Origin: Comamonas terrae
GTDB lineage: Bacteria; Pseudomonadota; Gammaproteobacteria; Burkholderiales; Burkholderiaceae_C
DNA: 64,000 bases
Reading direction: 5' to 3'
Assembly: GCF_001544075.1 (NCBI RefSeq)
Contig: NZ_BCNT01000016.1
Span: 32,096 to 96,095, forward strand
The position numbers and the translations under genes were made by a program. The stretch's first letter is position 1. The number at the start of each line of letters is the position of its first letter. Below are positions 27,804 through 35,825 of the stretch, in pieces. Under the pieces are notes generated by a model, which searched no databases, had not been told where the DNA came from, and saw only the letters and a program-made list of their open reading frames with translations.

Positions 27804-28832
27804 CTATGCAAATGAAAGCAGCTCGCTGGCCTGCTGGGGCTTGGTGCGGGCCAGTTTCATGACTTCGGCCGGCGCCAGATGCTTGAGGCGGTGGTCGCTC
27901 CAGACTTGGCGCCAGCGGCGCGCGCCCGGCAGACCGTTGCGCAGGCCCAGCATGTGGCGCGCAATCGCATACCAGTGCGTGCCATGCGCGCGGGCCTCGC
28001 GCTCCATATAGAGCACCATCTGCTCCTCCACGCTTTCGCGCGTGCGCTGACGGCTGTCGTCGCCGTAGTAGAGAGCATCCCAGGAGGCCAGCCACCAGGG
28101 ATTGTGATAGGCCTCGCGGCCAATCATCACGCCGTCGACCACTTCTAACTGCTGCTGTACCGTTGCATCCATCTTGATTCCGCCGTTGATGGCGATGGTC
28201 AGATGCGGAAATTCCTTTTTCAGCTGCGCCACGACCTCGTAGCGCAGCGGCGGGATCTCGCGATTTTCCTTGGGCGACAGCCCCTTGAGCCAGGCGTTGC
28301 GCGCATGCACGATGAAGACCTGGCAGCCGGCATCGGCCACGGTGCCGACAAAATCGCGCATGAATTCGTAGCTCTCGTTCCTGTCTATGCCGATGCGATG
28401 CTTGACGGTCACGGGCACGGAGACGGTGTCGACCATGGCCTTGACGCAGTCGGCCACCAGCGCAGCCTCGTTCATCAGGCAGGCACCGAATGCGCCGCGC
28501 TGCACGCGCTCGCTGGGACAGCCGCAATTGAGATTGATCTCGTCATAGCCCCATTGTTCGCCCAGCCGCGCACTATGGGCCAGGTCGGCAGGCTCGCTGC
28601 CACCCAGCTGCAGCGCCACGGGGTGTTCCTCGACCTCGAAGCGCAGATGGCGGGCCACGTCGCCATGCAGCAAGGCGCCCGTGGTCACCATCTCGGTATA
28701 GAGCAGGGCATGGCGGCTCAGCTGCCGATGCAGGTAGCGGCAATGCTTGTCCGTCCAGTCCATCATGGGGGCCACGGACATACGCCACATATTGCTATGT
28801 TGTTGATTTTTAATAACTTGTTCGGTGCTCAT
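27804..28832 (-). CDS. dusA: tRNA-dihydrouridine synthase A
   Basis: FMN enzyme that reduces U20/U20a in the D-loop of tRNAs. The 342-residue product has VAPMMDWTDKHCR near the N-terminus, the catalytic Cys in NLNCGCPSERV (C105), KHRIGID and INGGIK for FMN and substrate binding. The reading frame is intact although a prophage is integrated at its 5' end: the integrase gene begins 114 bases upstream and divergently. Phages of this type recombine inside the first codons of dusA and restore the frame with their own end, so about the first 20 codons and the promoter here may be phage-derived. Confidence 0.94.
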   Translation of the reverse strand: MSTEQVIKNQQHSNMWRMSVAPMMDWTDKHCRYLHRQLSRHALLYTEMVTTGALLHGDVARHLRFEVEEHPVALQLGGSEPADLAHSARLGEQWGYDEINLNCGCPSERVQRGAFGACLMNEAALVADCVKAMVDTVSVPVTVKHRIGIDRNESYEFMRDFVGTVADAGCQVFIVHARNAWLKGLSPKENREIPPLRYEVVAQLKKEFPHLTIAINGGIKMDATVQQQLEVVDGVMIGREAYHNPWWLASWDALYYGDDSRQRTRESVEEQMVLYMEREARAHGTHWYAIARHMLGLRNGLPGARRWRQVWSDHRLKHLAPAEVMKLARTKPQQASELLSFA

Positions 28833-28848
28833 GCTGCGAAAAGTGCCT

Positions 28849-28929
28849 CGTGGTGCACTGGAAAAATGCCCTGTTTTGCCACGTTTTACCGGGTTTTTCT
28901 ATAGCCAGTGCTACATTGGTGCACCACGA
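28849..28929. repeat. Inverted repeat in attL/integrase leader
   Basis: TCGTGGTGCAC (28849-28859) and its exact complement GTGCACCACGA (28919-28929) flank a 59-base AT-richer segment between the dusA and integrase starts. The arrangement suits integrase arm or directionality-factor sites, or an operator over the integrase promoter. Confidence 0.6.
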
Positions 28930-28945
28930 AAATCATGGAGCACTG

Positions 28946-30019
28946 ATGGGGACCATCACCCAGAGAAAAAGTGCCAAGGGTGCCGTATCGTTCCGGGCTC
29001 AGATCCGCCTCAAAGAAGGCGGCGAACTGACTTACTCGGAGTCCAAGACGTTCACACGGCGTGCCCTGGCCCAGGAATGGCTGCGGCGTCGGGAGGCCGA
29101 GATCGAGGAGGCCCAGGCAACTGGCCAGCCTGTGCAGGGCCTCATAACCCTCAAGCAGATATTGCAGGATTATGTCAGCGATGCAAAAGGCATCGTGGCG
29201 TGGGGGCGGTCCAAGACGGCGGACATCACCCGTCTGCAGAAGGCCAAGCTGGCCCATCGAGATGCCCGGCATCTGAGGGCCATTGACTTCATTGAGTATG
29301 CGAAGTGGCGGCGCACCGAAGAGGATGCTGGCCCGGCCACGGTGCTTAATGACATTGTCTGGCTACGTCAGGCCTGCCTTGGCGCTGTAGCGCGCTATGG
29401 GATGAACAGGCTCGTGCAGGAGCTGGACTCAGCCAAGCAGGAGTTGCTGCGGCTGAAGATCATCGCCAAGCCGCGCAGGCGCATACGCCGCTTGAGGCCA
29501 GAGGAAGAGGCTGCTCTCAAGGAGTATTTTGCCAAGCAGGAGGCTCGCGCCTCGATTCCTATGCTGCAGATCCTGGAGTTTGCGTTGCTGACGACTCGGC
29601 GCCAGGAAGAGATCACCACGCTCAAGGTCGCCGATGTGGACTTCGAGAGCCGCGTGGGCTGGCTGGATGATGTGAAGCACCCCAAGCTCAAGACCGGTAA
29701 CCGTCGCTGTTTTCGAATGCTGGAGCCTGCGCTGGAGCTGATCAAGCGACGGATGGAGTCAGGGCAGGTCGACGACTTGGTGTTTCCCTACAACCATCGC
29801 AGCATCAGTTCAAGCTTTACCAGAGCATGCAAGCTTTTGAACATCCCGGATCTTCGGTTTCACGACTTGAGGCATGAGGCCATTAGTCGTTTGTTTGAGC
29901 GCGGTTACAGCATTGAACAGGTGGCGCAGTTTTCACTGCATGAGTCGTGGGCTTCTTTGAAGATCTATACGCATCTTGATCCTGCTGATGTGCCGGAGCT
30001 TAGCTGTAAAGATGAGTGA
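28946..30019 (+). CDS. Tyrosine-type phage integrase (dusA-associated)
   Basis: Site-specific recombinase of 357 residues. ATG 28946 is chosen for the GGAG at 28937-28940; the frame is open upstream but runs through the probable attachment region. The N-terminal SAM-like core-binding part spans about residues 65-165; the catalytic domain holds R219 (TTRRQEEIT), H306 and R309 (HDLRHEAI), H332 and the nucleophile Y341 (YTHLDPADV). Its placement directly upstream of and divergent from dusA is characteristic of integrases that use dusA as target. A terminator follows. Confidence 0.93.
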   Translation: MGTITQRKSAKGAVSFRAQIRLKEGGELTYSESKTFTRRALAQEWLRRREAEIEEAQATGQPVQGLITLKQILQDYVSDAKGIVAWGRSKTADITRLQKAKLAHRDARHLRAIDFIEYAKWRRTEEDAGPATVLNDIVWLRQACLGAVARYGMNRLVQELDSAKQELLRLKIIAKPRRRIRRLRPEEEAALKEYFAKQEARASIPMLQILEFALLTTRRQEEITTLKVADVDFESRVGWLDDVKHPKLKTGNRRCFRMLEPALELIKRRMESGQVDDLVFPYNHRSISSSFTRACKLLNIPDLRFHDLRHEAISRLFERGYSIEQVAQFSLHESWASLKIYTHLDPADVPELSCKDE

Positions 30020-30049
30020 AGTTTGGTGAGGATAAAGCGTAGATTGCAG

Positions 30050-30071
30050 ACCGTGTCCGCGCGGTTTTTTT
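30050..30071 (+). terminator. Terminator after integrase
   Basis: ACCGTG (30050-30055), loop TCCG and CGCGGT (30060-30065, one G-T pair) run into TTTTTTT. Confidence 0.75.
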
Positions 30072-30097
30072 ATTGAAATCTTTGGACATCTTAAACG

Positions 30098-30116
30098 TTG
30101 TATCATATGGATACAA
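30098..30116. promoter_or_regulatory. Palindromic operator over promoter of AT-rich module
   Basis: TTGTATC-ATATG-GATACAA is a perfect 7-bp inverted repeat. A TTGGAC -35-like hexamer is at 30082-30087 and a TATGGA -10-like hexamer at 30106-30111 inside the palindrome, and an AAAGGAG ribosome binding site follows at 30115-30121. A repressor bound here would block the promoter. Confidence 0.55.
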
Positions 30117-30126
30117 AGGAGATGTT

Positions 30127-30957
30127 ATGGACACGACAGTTAGTATCATTCATGAAGGTGGAAATGCCGACTCGGGAAAGCTAGATTTATATGACAGTGC
30201 TGAATCTTTGCTTGGATTTGCGAGGGCTGTTAACCTAATTAGTCATGCATTCGCTAATGACAATGAAATAAAAGAGAAGTTGAAAAATCTAAATGGGTTT
30301 AATTCTGAGTTTACCGGCGCCAAACGAGGTTGCTTTGAATTGAGTTTTTTGATATCTTTCAATGATAGGGTAGTCAAAGCGCATGGGCATAGTGTCATTG
30401 TTGATAAATATTGGGATTATTTTTCCGCCGCTCTGAGTAATAGCGTTGGATTGGAATATGTTCCTTCCACTCATTTTGTGAATAGTATATTGGAAGATGA
30501 ACCGTACATTTTTGATCATCTGGCAGAGCAGCTGGAAAGCCCATTGAAAGAAGCGCACAGAACTATACAAACTAGAGATGCGTCATCTGTTCATATTTAT
30601 CGCCCCCGTGTCGGGGATAAAGTTGTTCTGAATTATGATACTTATAGATATATAAGCGAAACCACAAAATCAACAGGTGTCGAATCTTGGGAGGGCAATG
30701 TTACCAAGTACAATTTATTAACTGGATACGGCCGTTTTTTTAATGATTCAGAACAACGTACAGTTCCTTTTGTCATTAAGGATTTTGGTGGGGGAAATCT
30801 ATTGGCTCACCAAGCGGCAGCAAGTTCTATGAGTGAGGCATCTAAAGATATAACCTCTGGGAAGAGGGTTTTTCAAGGATATGCCATTAGAGATATGCGG
30901 CAACGAATAAAAAGAATAGAGATTACTGATATTCAGCCAATAGAAACTGATGAGTAA
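30127..30957 (+). CDS. Unrecognised AT-rich phage cargo protein (276 aa)
   Basis: I do not recognise this protein. ATG 30127 has a strong AAAGGAG site five bases upstream. The sequence (opening MDTTVSIIHEGGNADSGKLD) is soluble, mixed alpha/beta, with no signal peptide, membrane helix or catalytic motif that I can name. A repeated DFGGG-like turn occurs near residue 220 (VIKDFGGGNLLAHQ). Base composition is much richer in A and T than anything else in the window, and codon choice differs accordingly, which indicates recent acquisition from another source. The last eight bases overlap the next gene. Position beside the integrase is typical for lysogenic cargo such as defence or exclusion genes. 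Confidence 0.7.
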   Translation: MDTTVSIIHEGGNADSGKLDLYDSAESLLGFARAVNLISHAFANDNEIKEKLKNLNGFNSEFTGAKRGCFELSFLISFNDRVVKAHGHSVIVDKYWDYFSAALSNSVGLEYVPSTHFVNSILEDEPYIFDHLAEQLESPLKEAHRTIQTRDASSVHIYRPRVGDKVVLNYDTYRYISETTKSTGVESWEGNVTKYNLLTGYGRFFNDSEQRTVPFVIKDFGGGNLLAHQAAASSMSEASKDITSGKRVFQGYAIRDMRQRIKRIEITDIQPIETDE

Positions 30958-31483
30958 AGATTCTATATTTTGCAGTAAGTTCATGCCCAGCTGGGGCTGG
31001 GTTGATGATTGCTTGACTATGGCTGAGTGGTCTGCCTCTTGGCAGATTATTGGAATTGTGGTTAGTGTTTTTGTTGCAGGGATAACTGCTTATAAAATTG
31101 TTAGAGATGTAAGGCAAATACGAGAAAGCCGAGTGAATGAGGAGATTTTGAATAAATCAAAATATTTGCTCGACTTGAATCGAAGAATATATGACGACAA
31201 GGATCTAGCATGCGTAATAGAAAAACTGGATCATGATGATGAGATTTTGGGAAATTACGAATTTAGTGATAAATCAAGAAAGCTGCTTGCATTTTTTGAA
31301 GAGATTCAATATTTAATAGATGAAAATTTAATTAAAGAAAAATCTGCCCATCATTTTTTTGGGTATTACGCGAAAAAATGCTATGACAGTGAAATTTTTT
31401 GGAAGTGTATTGAGAAAGATCACGACAATTGGGGGCTTTATCTAAAGTTTGTAGAGTCAATGAAAAAAGCGGATAAGAAGTAG
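30950..31483 (+). CDS. Unrecognised small membrane protein of AT-rich module (177 aa)
   Basis: Overlaps the upstream gene by eight bases and is read in another frame, so translation is coupled. A single transmembrane helix is evident at about residues 31-48 (WQIIGIVVSVFVAGITAYKI), followed by a charged cytoplasmic domain of about 125 residues (EEIQYLIDENLIKEKSAHHF region) resembling uncharacterised DUF4760-like proteins in general layout; that likeness is tentative. ATG 31019 is an alternative start that would still keep the helix. Composition is as AT-rich as its partner. The pair looks like a soluble component plus a membrane anchor or effector. Confidence 0.65.
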   Translation: MSKDSIFCSKFMPSWGWVDDCLTMAEWSASWQIIGIVVSVFVAGITAYKIVRDVRQIRESRVNEEILNKSKYLLDLNRRIYDDKDLACVIEKLDHDDEILGNYEFSDKSRKLLAFFEEIQYLIDENLIKEKSAHHFFGYYAKKCYDSEIFWKCIEKDHDNWGLYLKFVESMKKADKK

Positions 31484-31637
31484 TTTTATATATTCATTTT
31501 ATATTGTTGAAATTTTATCTAAATTCATATTGATATTTTTGATGGTTTTTGTAATGCACTTTTGATATATATTTGTTCTTTAATTTATTGAATTGCATTT
31601 GTAAAATCCTAGAAATTATTATCTTTGCTGAAAAATC

Positions 31638-31889
31638 TCAGCACCGAACAGCTCTCCACTCCTCTTCGGCCTGAACCTTCTTTTGATCGATGTACGCGGC
31701 CAGCTTGCTTGCATCCATAAACCACTGACTCTTGTTGGATCCCAGGCGATAAGCAGGCACAGGCAATGCCTGCTTATTCGCTGCCTCTGCTGCCTTTTTG
31801 GGGCTGAGCCCAAAAAACTCCATGCAGCATTTCTCCAGCGGGATATTCACATCCCCGTAGAGGGCGAGTAATGCGAAATGCGTATTCAT
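31638..31889 (-). CDS. PrtN-like pyocin activator family protein
   Basis: Small DNA-binding protein of 83 residues. MNTHFALLALYGDVNIPLEK, a FFGLSPKKAAEAAN helix and LPVPAYRLGSNKSQWF match the pattern of PrtN, the activator of pyocin genes in Pseudomonas. ATG at 31887-31889 gives the family N-terminus; the frame is open to 31919. It is the last gene of the leftward early operon and lies next to the AT-rich cargo module. In this phage it may activate another operon or act as an excisionase-like factor. Confidence 0.72.
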   Translation of the reverse strand: MNTHFALLALYGDVNIPLEKCCMEFFGLSPKKAAEAANKQALPVPAYRLGSNKSQWFMDASKLAAYIDQKKVQAEEEWRAVRC

Positions 31890-31948
31890 AGTCGGCTCTT
31901 GTAGTTCTGGGCCCGCCATGGGTCCGCATGGTGGGCGGGTCTTGTCGA

Positions 31949-32350
31949 TCAGGCTGCGGCCGCAAGGGCGCTGCGGGGCACGTTGAAGAAATTGAGCTTC
32001 CCCTTCCAGGGCAGGAAGGGGATGGGGCGGCTGTCGCGCAGGACGAAGCCGTAGGAGCCATCCTGTTTCCAGCCCGAGTCGGACTCGGTGACGCAGTCCA
32101 CCACCCGCGTCCAGCCCACGAAGCCGCCGCGCTCCAGGTCCTCGTAGGCCGGCAGTCCGCCGGCGGGCAGCAGGCCTGCGGCCTCCAGCTCGAGCGCGAC
32201 CTGGTCGTAGTACTTGCGGGGCATGGTCAAGCCGGCGTGCACCAGCAGCTGGCCGCGGAAGTTCGTGGCCCAGTCGCGGTTCTCAATGTCCTTGTGACCG
32301 TTGACGATCAGCCAGGCCCAGGGCTGACGAATGCTGAGAGCGGGGATCAT
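31949..32350 (-). CDS. ASCH-domain protein
   Basis: 133-residue protein that opens with ALSIRQPWAWLIVNGHKDIE, the signature of the ASCH (ASC-1 homology) domain, which binds RNA or modified nucleotides. YYDQVALELEAAGLLPAG and GKLNFFNVP fit the phage branch of the family. Its start overlaps the stop of the upstream small gene by four bases, so it belongs to the leftward early operon. Specific function in phages is not established; roles in RNA processing or counter-defence are possible. Confidence 0.8.
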   Translation of the reverse strand: MIPALSIRQPWAWLIVNGHKDIENRDWATNFRGQLLVHAGLTMPRKYYDQVALELEAAGLLPAGGLPAYEDLERGGFVGWTRVVDCVTESDSGWKQDGSYGFVLRDSRPIPFLPWKGKLNFFNVPRSALAAAA

Positions 32351-32601
32351 GGCTTGGCTTCCTGGCTGGAGGTGAGGGGGCAGGCGCTGGGGATGGCGGC
32401 TAGCTCCACGAGTTCGGGGTGTTCGGCCTTCAGGCCGCGGACGAAGTCGCGCGCCTGGTGCTCTCCATCGAAAATGCCGACGGCGGTGCTGACCGTATAG
32501 CCGGGGCGGATCTGCACGGGGTCGAGCAGTACTTCCCAGTGATACAGGGTGTCGCGCTCGTAGTACGGGCGGATAAAGCAGCTGGTGGGGGCGTCATGCA
32601 T
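32347..32601 (-). CDS. Small hypothetical phage protein (84 aa)
   Basis: Unrecognised. ATG at 32599-32601; the coding region overlaps the end of the ParB-like gene by eight bases and the start of the ASCH gene by four, which supports it as a true operon member. The residues YERDTLYHWEVLLDPVQI and AVGIFDGEHQARDFVRGL look like a small alpha/beta fold. No motif identified. Confidence 0.65.
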   Translation of the reverse strand: MHDAPTSCFIRPYYERDTLYHWEVLLDPVQIRPGYTVSTAVGIFDGEHQARDFVRGLKAEHPELVELAAIPSACPLTSSQEAKP

Positions 32602-34819
32602 CGCCGGCCTCGCTTTCGTCGAGGGCCTGGATCTCGGTGTAGTCGGCGGTGATTTCCCAGGTGGCATCCGGCGTCAGATGGTCCATGTCATCGAGATCGA
32701 CGCCGGCGTCCTTGGGCAGCTCCAGCCACCAGGCGCGGTCGCCCATGCGCTCGAGCAGCACCGCCTTGCGATCCTTGGTGGGCAGGAGTGCGTCGGCGAA
32801 TTTCAGGTCGCGCAGAATGCGTACCTGCTGCAGCTCTTTGAAGTCATTGGGGTGATTGGCCTCTGCCGCCTGCATGGCCTGGGCGATGGCTGCGGTCGCA
32901 TCAGCCTTGCTGGTCTTGGGTTGGGTGCCGGGCTTCTGGGTTGCCTTGGGCTTGGCCGCGCCCTTGCTGTCGCCCTTGCCGGCGCGTTTGGCGGCCTCGG
33001 CCTTCATGTCGTCCTGCACCTCGGCCTGGATGGCCTCGAGGTCGACGTCGGCCAGGTCGCGCAGCTCCTCAAGGATCGGGGCCGCGCCCGGGTGGGCTGG
33101 GTCTTCCTTGAGGTCTGCCGTGCAGGCCAGCTGCAGGATGTAGCTGAGCTGCTCGGGCAGATCCTGCTCAGACGCGCTGGCGAAGGAATCTTCAAGGTTG
33201 TCATCGGCCCTGGCGGAATTCAGGGGGATGTGGAAGATCGTCAGCAGGATCTCGCGCGGCACGCCGGCGGCGAGTTTCTTGAGGATGTGCAGCGCCGCAT
33301 GGCTGGGGATGTAGCTCAGCGACTCGGGCTTGCAGCAGTACAGGCCGTCGATCGTGGAGGCGACGGCTTCCTCGCGCCAGCGGCGGGCGTACTCGGCCTC
33401 GAGCTCCGCGCGCGAGGGTTCCGCCGGCGGCGCGGCCTTGGCGGCCTTGGCCTTCTTCTCGGGCTTGGCCGCGGCCGCCTGGGCCTGCACGGCCGCGCTG
33501 GCTGCATGCACGGGCACGGCCTCGATCAGGCCGCCGGCGGGTGTTTCGACCAGTACCACGCGGCTGGCGGGCACATCCTGGCCCAGGACCTGGCGCGTTT
33601 CGGCCTTGCTGCCCTGGCTGGCCTTGTCCAGCGCGATGTAGCCGCGCATGGAGCCAGTCTCGGTGGGCATGATGTCGCGCGCAGCGCGGCCGGTGATGAC
33701 CTGGCGGCCGGCCTGGGCGGCCTCGGCCTTCACGCGGGCCAGGTGGGCTTCCTTCTTCTCGGCGAAGCAGGTGGTGTCGGTGCACGCGTCCGGGCCGTGC
33801 TTGTCCCACAGCTCGGGTGTGGCGCCGGTACGCTTGGGGCAGTGGGTGCAGGCGCCGGCCTGGGGGCAGAGCGTGGCGTCGGCCAGGTCGAACGGAGCCT
33901 TGTCCAGCTCGGTCATGTAGTTGCGGCGGGCCAGGTCCTGGGCGGCGCGGTAGCTCATGGGGCCGCCGTCGGCGCCGCCGGTGAGGATGCGCTCGGCAAA
34001 TTCTTCCTGCATCGCGGCCGTGGGGCGCTGCAGCACGAGCAGGGCCAGGCTGCGGGACAAGCGGCCGTCCTTGAGCGCGGCCATGGCCTTGGGCTGCAGC
34101 GACAGCAGGCGCAGGGACTCGAACACATGGGTGCGGCTCTTGCCGATGGAGTCGGCCGCTTCCTCGCGGGTGAGTTTGAACTCCTCCACGAGAAGGATCA
34201 CGCCCTTGGCCTCCTCGAGTGGGTCCAGGTCTCTGCGGTGCAGGTTCTCGATCAGCTGCATCTGCACGGCGCGCAGGTTGTCGGCCGCCACCAGCATATA
34301 CGGCACCGTGCGCTCGCCGGCGATGCGGGAGGCCACGAAGCGGCGCTCGCCGGCGATGATCTCGAACTGGGCCTTGCGGGTCTCGGGGTTCTCGAAGGTG
34401 TCCTGCAGGCGCTCCGCCGGCAGCCGGCGCAGCAGCAGGGGCTGCAGGATGCCGTGGGCCTTGATGGAGGCCGCCATGGCATACAGCTCGTCATCCTCAA
34501 CCACCTGGCGGTTGGTACGGCTGCGGACGATCAGGTTCAGTTCGGCGCGGGGCATCTGCGCCAGGAGTGCATGCGGCTCGGGATCGGCTTCGGACTTGAG
34601 CTGCGGCTCGGCGCCGTCGAGCGTGATCAGCGTGAAATCGGCCATGGGCAGCGTGACGAGGGTGCCGTCGCAGTCGAGCTGGTACTGGCGGCCGCCGGGC
34701 GTCTTGCCGACGACCAGGGCCTTAAGGCCTGCCTGGGGATGGGGCGCGCCCTTGTTGGTGGTGGCGTCCGCGTTGATGGTGACCATGCGTTTGAGCAGCG
34801 GGTCTTTCTTGGTGACCAT
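32594..34819 (-). CDS. ParB/RepB/Spo0J-family protein (741 aa)
   Basis: Large ParB-like protein. The ParB N-terminal domain spans about residues 90-200, with GERR at 157-160 (CTP/phosphate loop) and ENLHRRDLDP at 191-200, followed by an HTH (EEAADSIGKSRTHVFESLRL, about 215-235). Two Cys pairs in CPQAGACTHCPKR and CTDTTCF suggest a zinc site near residues 303-335. The remaining 400 residues are Ala/Lys-rich, low-complexity and helical. Partition is unlikely for an integrated phage without a ParA; such phage ParB-like proteins may act on DNA or in regulation. It sits centrally in the leftward early operon. Confidence 0.85.
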   Translation of the reverse strand: MVTKKDPLLKRMVTINADATTNKGAPHPQAGLKALVVGKTPGGRQYQLDCDGTLVTLPMADFTLITLDGAEPQLKSEADPEPHALLAQMPRAELNLIVRSRTNRQVVEDDELYAMAASIKAHGILQPLLLRRLPAERLQDTFENPETRKAQFEIIAGERRFVASRIAGERTVPYMLVAADNLRAVQMQLIENLHRRDLDPLEEAKGVILLVEEFKLTREEAADSIGKSRTHVFESLRLLSLQPKAMAALKDGRLSRSLALLVLQRPTAAMQEEFAERILTGGADGGPMSYRAAQDLARRNYMTELDKAPFDLADATLCPQAGACTHCPKRTGATPELWDKHGPDACTDTTCFAEKKEAHLARVKAEAAQAGRQVITGRAARDIMPTETGSMRGYIALDKASQGSKAETRQVLGQDVPASRVVLVETPAGGLIEAVPVHAASAAVQAQAAAAKPEKKAKAAKAAPPAEPSRAELEAEYARRWREEAVASTIDGLYCCKPESLSYIPSHAALHILKKLAAGVPREILLTIFHIPLNSARADDNLEDSFASASEQDLPEQLSYILQLACTADLKEDPAHPGAAPILEELRDLADVDLEAIQAEVQDDMKAEAAKRAGKGDSKGAAKPKATQKPGTQPKTSKADATAAIAQAMQAAEANHPNDFKELQQVRILRDLKFADALLPTKDRKAVLLERMGDRAWWLELPKDAGVDLDDMDHLTPDATWEITADYTEIQALDESEAGDA

Positions 34820-34820
34820 G

Positions 34821-35042
34821 TCAGGCCCCTTTCTTCAGTTCCTGCACGCGCTGCCTGGCGGTGGCGCGGCGGGCGTCGAGGGTTTCGGCCGGGGCGGCGG
34901 CGTACTGGCCGCAGAATGATTCGGCGCTACGGGTGCGGCCGGGCCCCGGGCGCTTGGCGCAGTGGGCGAAGCCCAGCTTGACCATGCGCGGGTCGGACGA
35001 TTCGGGCTGCCAGTGCTGGCAGGTCTTGCAGGCGGAGGCCAT
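34821..35042 (-). CDS. Small Cys-containing phage protein (73 aa)
   Basis: ACKTCQHWQPE, a central Cys in GFAHCAKRPG and ESFCGQY give four Cys spaced like a small zinc-binding knuckle. It is one base upstream of the ParB-like gene and overlaps the stop of the gene before it. Function unknown; such proteins recur in phage early regions. Confidence 0.7.
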   Translation of the reverse strand: MASACKTCQHWQPESSDPRMVKLGFAHCAKRPGPGRTRSAESFCGQYAAAPAETLDARRATARQRVQELKKGA

Positions 35043-35326
35043 CAGATCGCCCCCTTGCGGTAGATGCGGCGGCCCATCTCCACGCTGGGCAGGGAGAAGG
35101 CATCCATGGAGCCGGGGCGCACGCTGGCCCGCAGCTCGCTGCCCGTGTAGGGCTGGCGCGTGGTGCTGTTGCAGACAGGCATGCTCTGGCTGGCCACCTG
35201 CAGGCGCTCGTTCATGCGGCGCTCATGCAGGGCCCGGGCGTTGGGCGACGGATGGGCCGTGGGCGCGACCTTGCGGGCGCCGAACTGGGCGTGGCGGTCG
35301 ATGGGTTGGAGGTTGCGGCGGCTCAT
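35042..35326 (-). CDS. Hypothetical phage protein (94 aa)
   Basis: ATG at 35324-35326 (MSRRNLQPIDRHAQFGARK). Basic, Arg-rich and low in hydrophobic residues, with GRRIYRKGAI at the end. It overlaps both neighbours by one to four bases, which supports expression as part of the early left operon. No motif recognised. Confidence 0.6.
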   Translation of the reverse strand: MSRRNLQPIDRHAQFGARKVAPTAHPSPNARALHERRMNERLQVASQSMPVCNSTTRQPYTGSELRASVRPGSMDAFSLPSVEMGRRIYRKGAI

Positions 35327-35646
35327 GAGTGGATGTCCTTGCGGTTGTCGGCCTGGTCGAGGGCGACGTGGACGGCGACGCATTCCAGGCGCTGGCGTGC
35401 GAAGCGCGGCTCGGTGCCGTACAGCTCCACCGTGCGGCCCTTGATCTGGCGGGCCAGATGGCTGGCGGCGTAGTGGCTGGCCTGGGACTTGTTGGGGTAG
35501 GTATGGATGGCGCGCACCATCTGATCGCCGGGCGCGGCCAGCTTGATCTCGAGCTGGGCCAGGCCGGAGGTGGTGGTGCGGTAGATGCACTCGGAGACCT
35601 GGCCGCGGATGCGCAGCGTCATCTCCATGGCGGTGGCGGCGGTCAC
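35323..35646 (-). CDS. Hypothetical phage protein (107 aa)
   Basis: GTG at 35644-35646 is chosen because a near-perfect AGGAGG lies seven bases upstream and the start overlaps the preceding stop (GTGA). The middle (LEIKLAAPGDQMVRAIHTYP, then QASHYAASHLARQIKG) looks like a compact alpha/beta domain. Function not recognised. Confidence 0.65.
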   Translation of the reverse strand: MTAATAMEMTLRIRGQVSECIYRTTTSGLAQLEIKLAAPGDQMVRAIHTYPNKSQASHYAASHLARQIKGRTVELYGTEPRFARQRLECVAVHVALDQADNRKDIHS

Positions 35647-35825
35647 AGGCAGCCCTCCTGAATGCAGAAATAGAGGGAGACCCAGAAGGGGGCGGACAGG
35701 GTGAGCCCGCCCACCATGGCCAGCAGCACGGCCAGCACGCGGATGGCGCGTGCCTGGGCGCGCAGCTCGGCCTGCAGGTTGCGGCCGTAGTGCGGGCCGG
35801 TGAGGTCGATGCGGGGCGTGTTCAT
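35643..35825 (-). CDS. Small membrane protein (60 aa)
   Basis: ATG at 35823-35825. A basic N-terminal part is followed by one transmembrane helix (IRVLAVLLAMVGGLTLSAPF) and a short tail ending CIQEGCL. It is in the early left operon between two small genes. Single-helix proteins here are sometimes exclusion or lysis-control proteins, but nothing specific can be claimed. Confidence 0.6.
   Translation of the reverse strand: MNTPRIDLTGPHYGRNLQAELRAQARAIRVLAVLLAMVGGLTLSAPFWVSLYFCIQEGCL

Noticed and set aside
32585..34981. Open frame of 798 codons on the plus strand
   Set aside because: Opposite the ParB-like gene; Gly/Leu-rich shadow with no domain.
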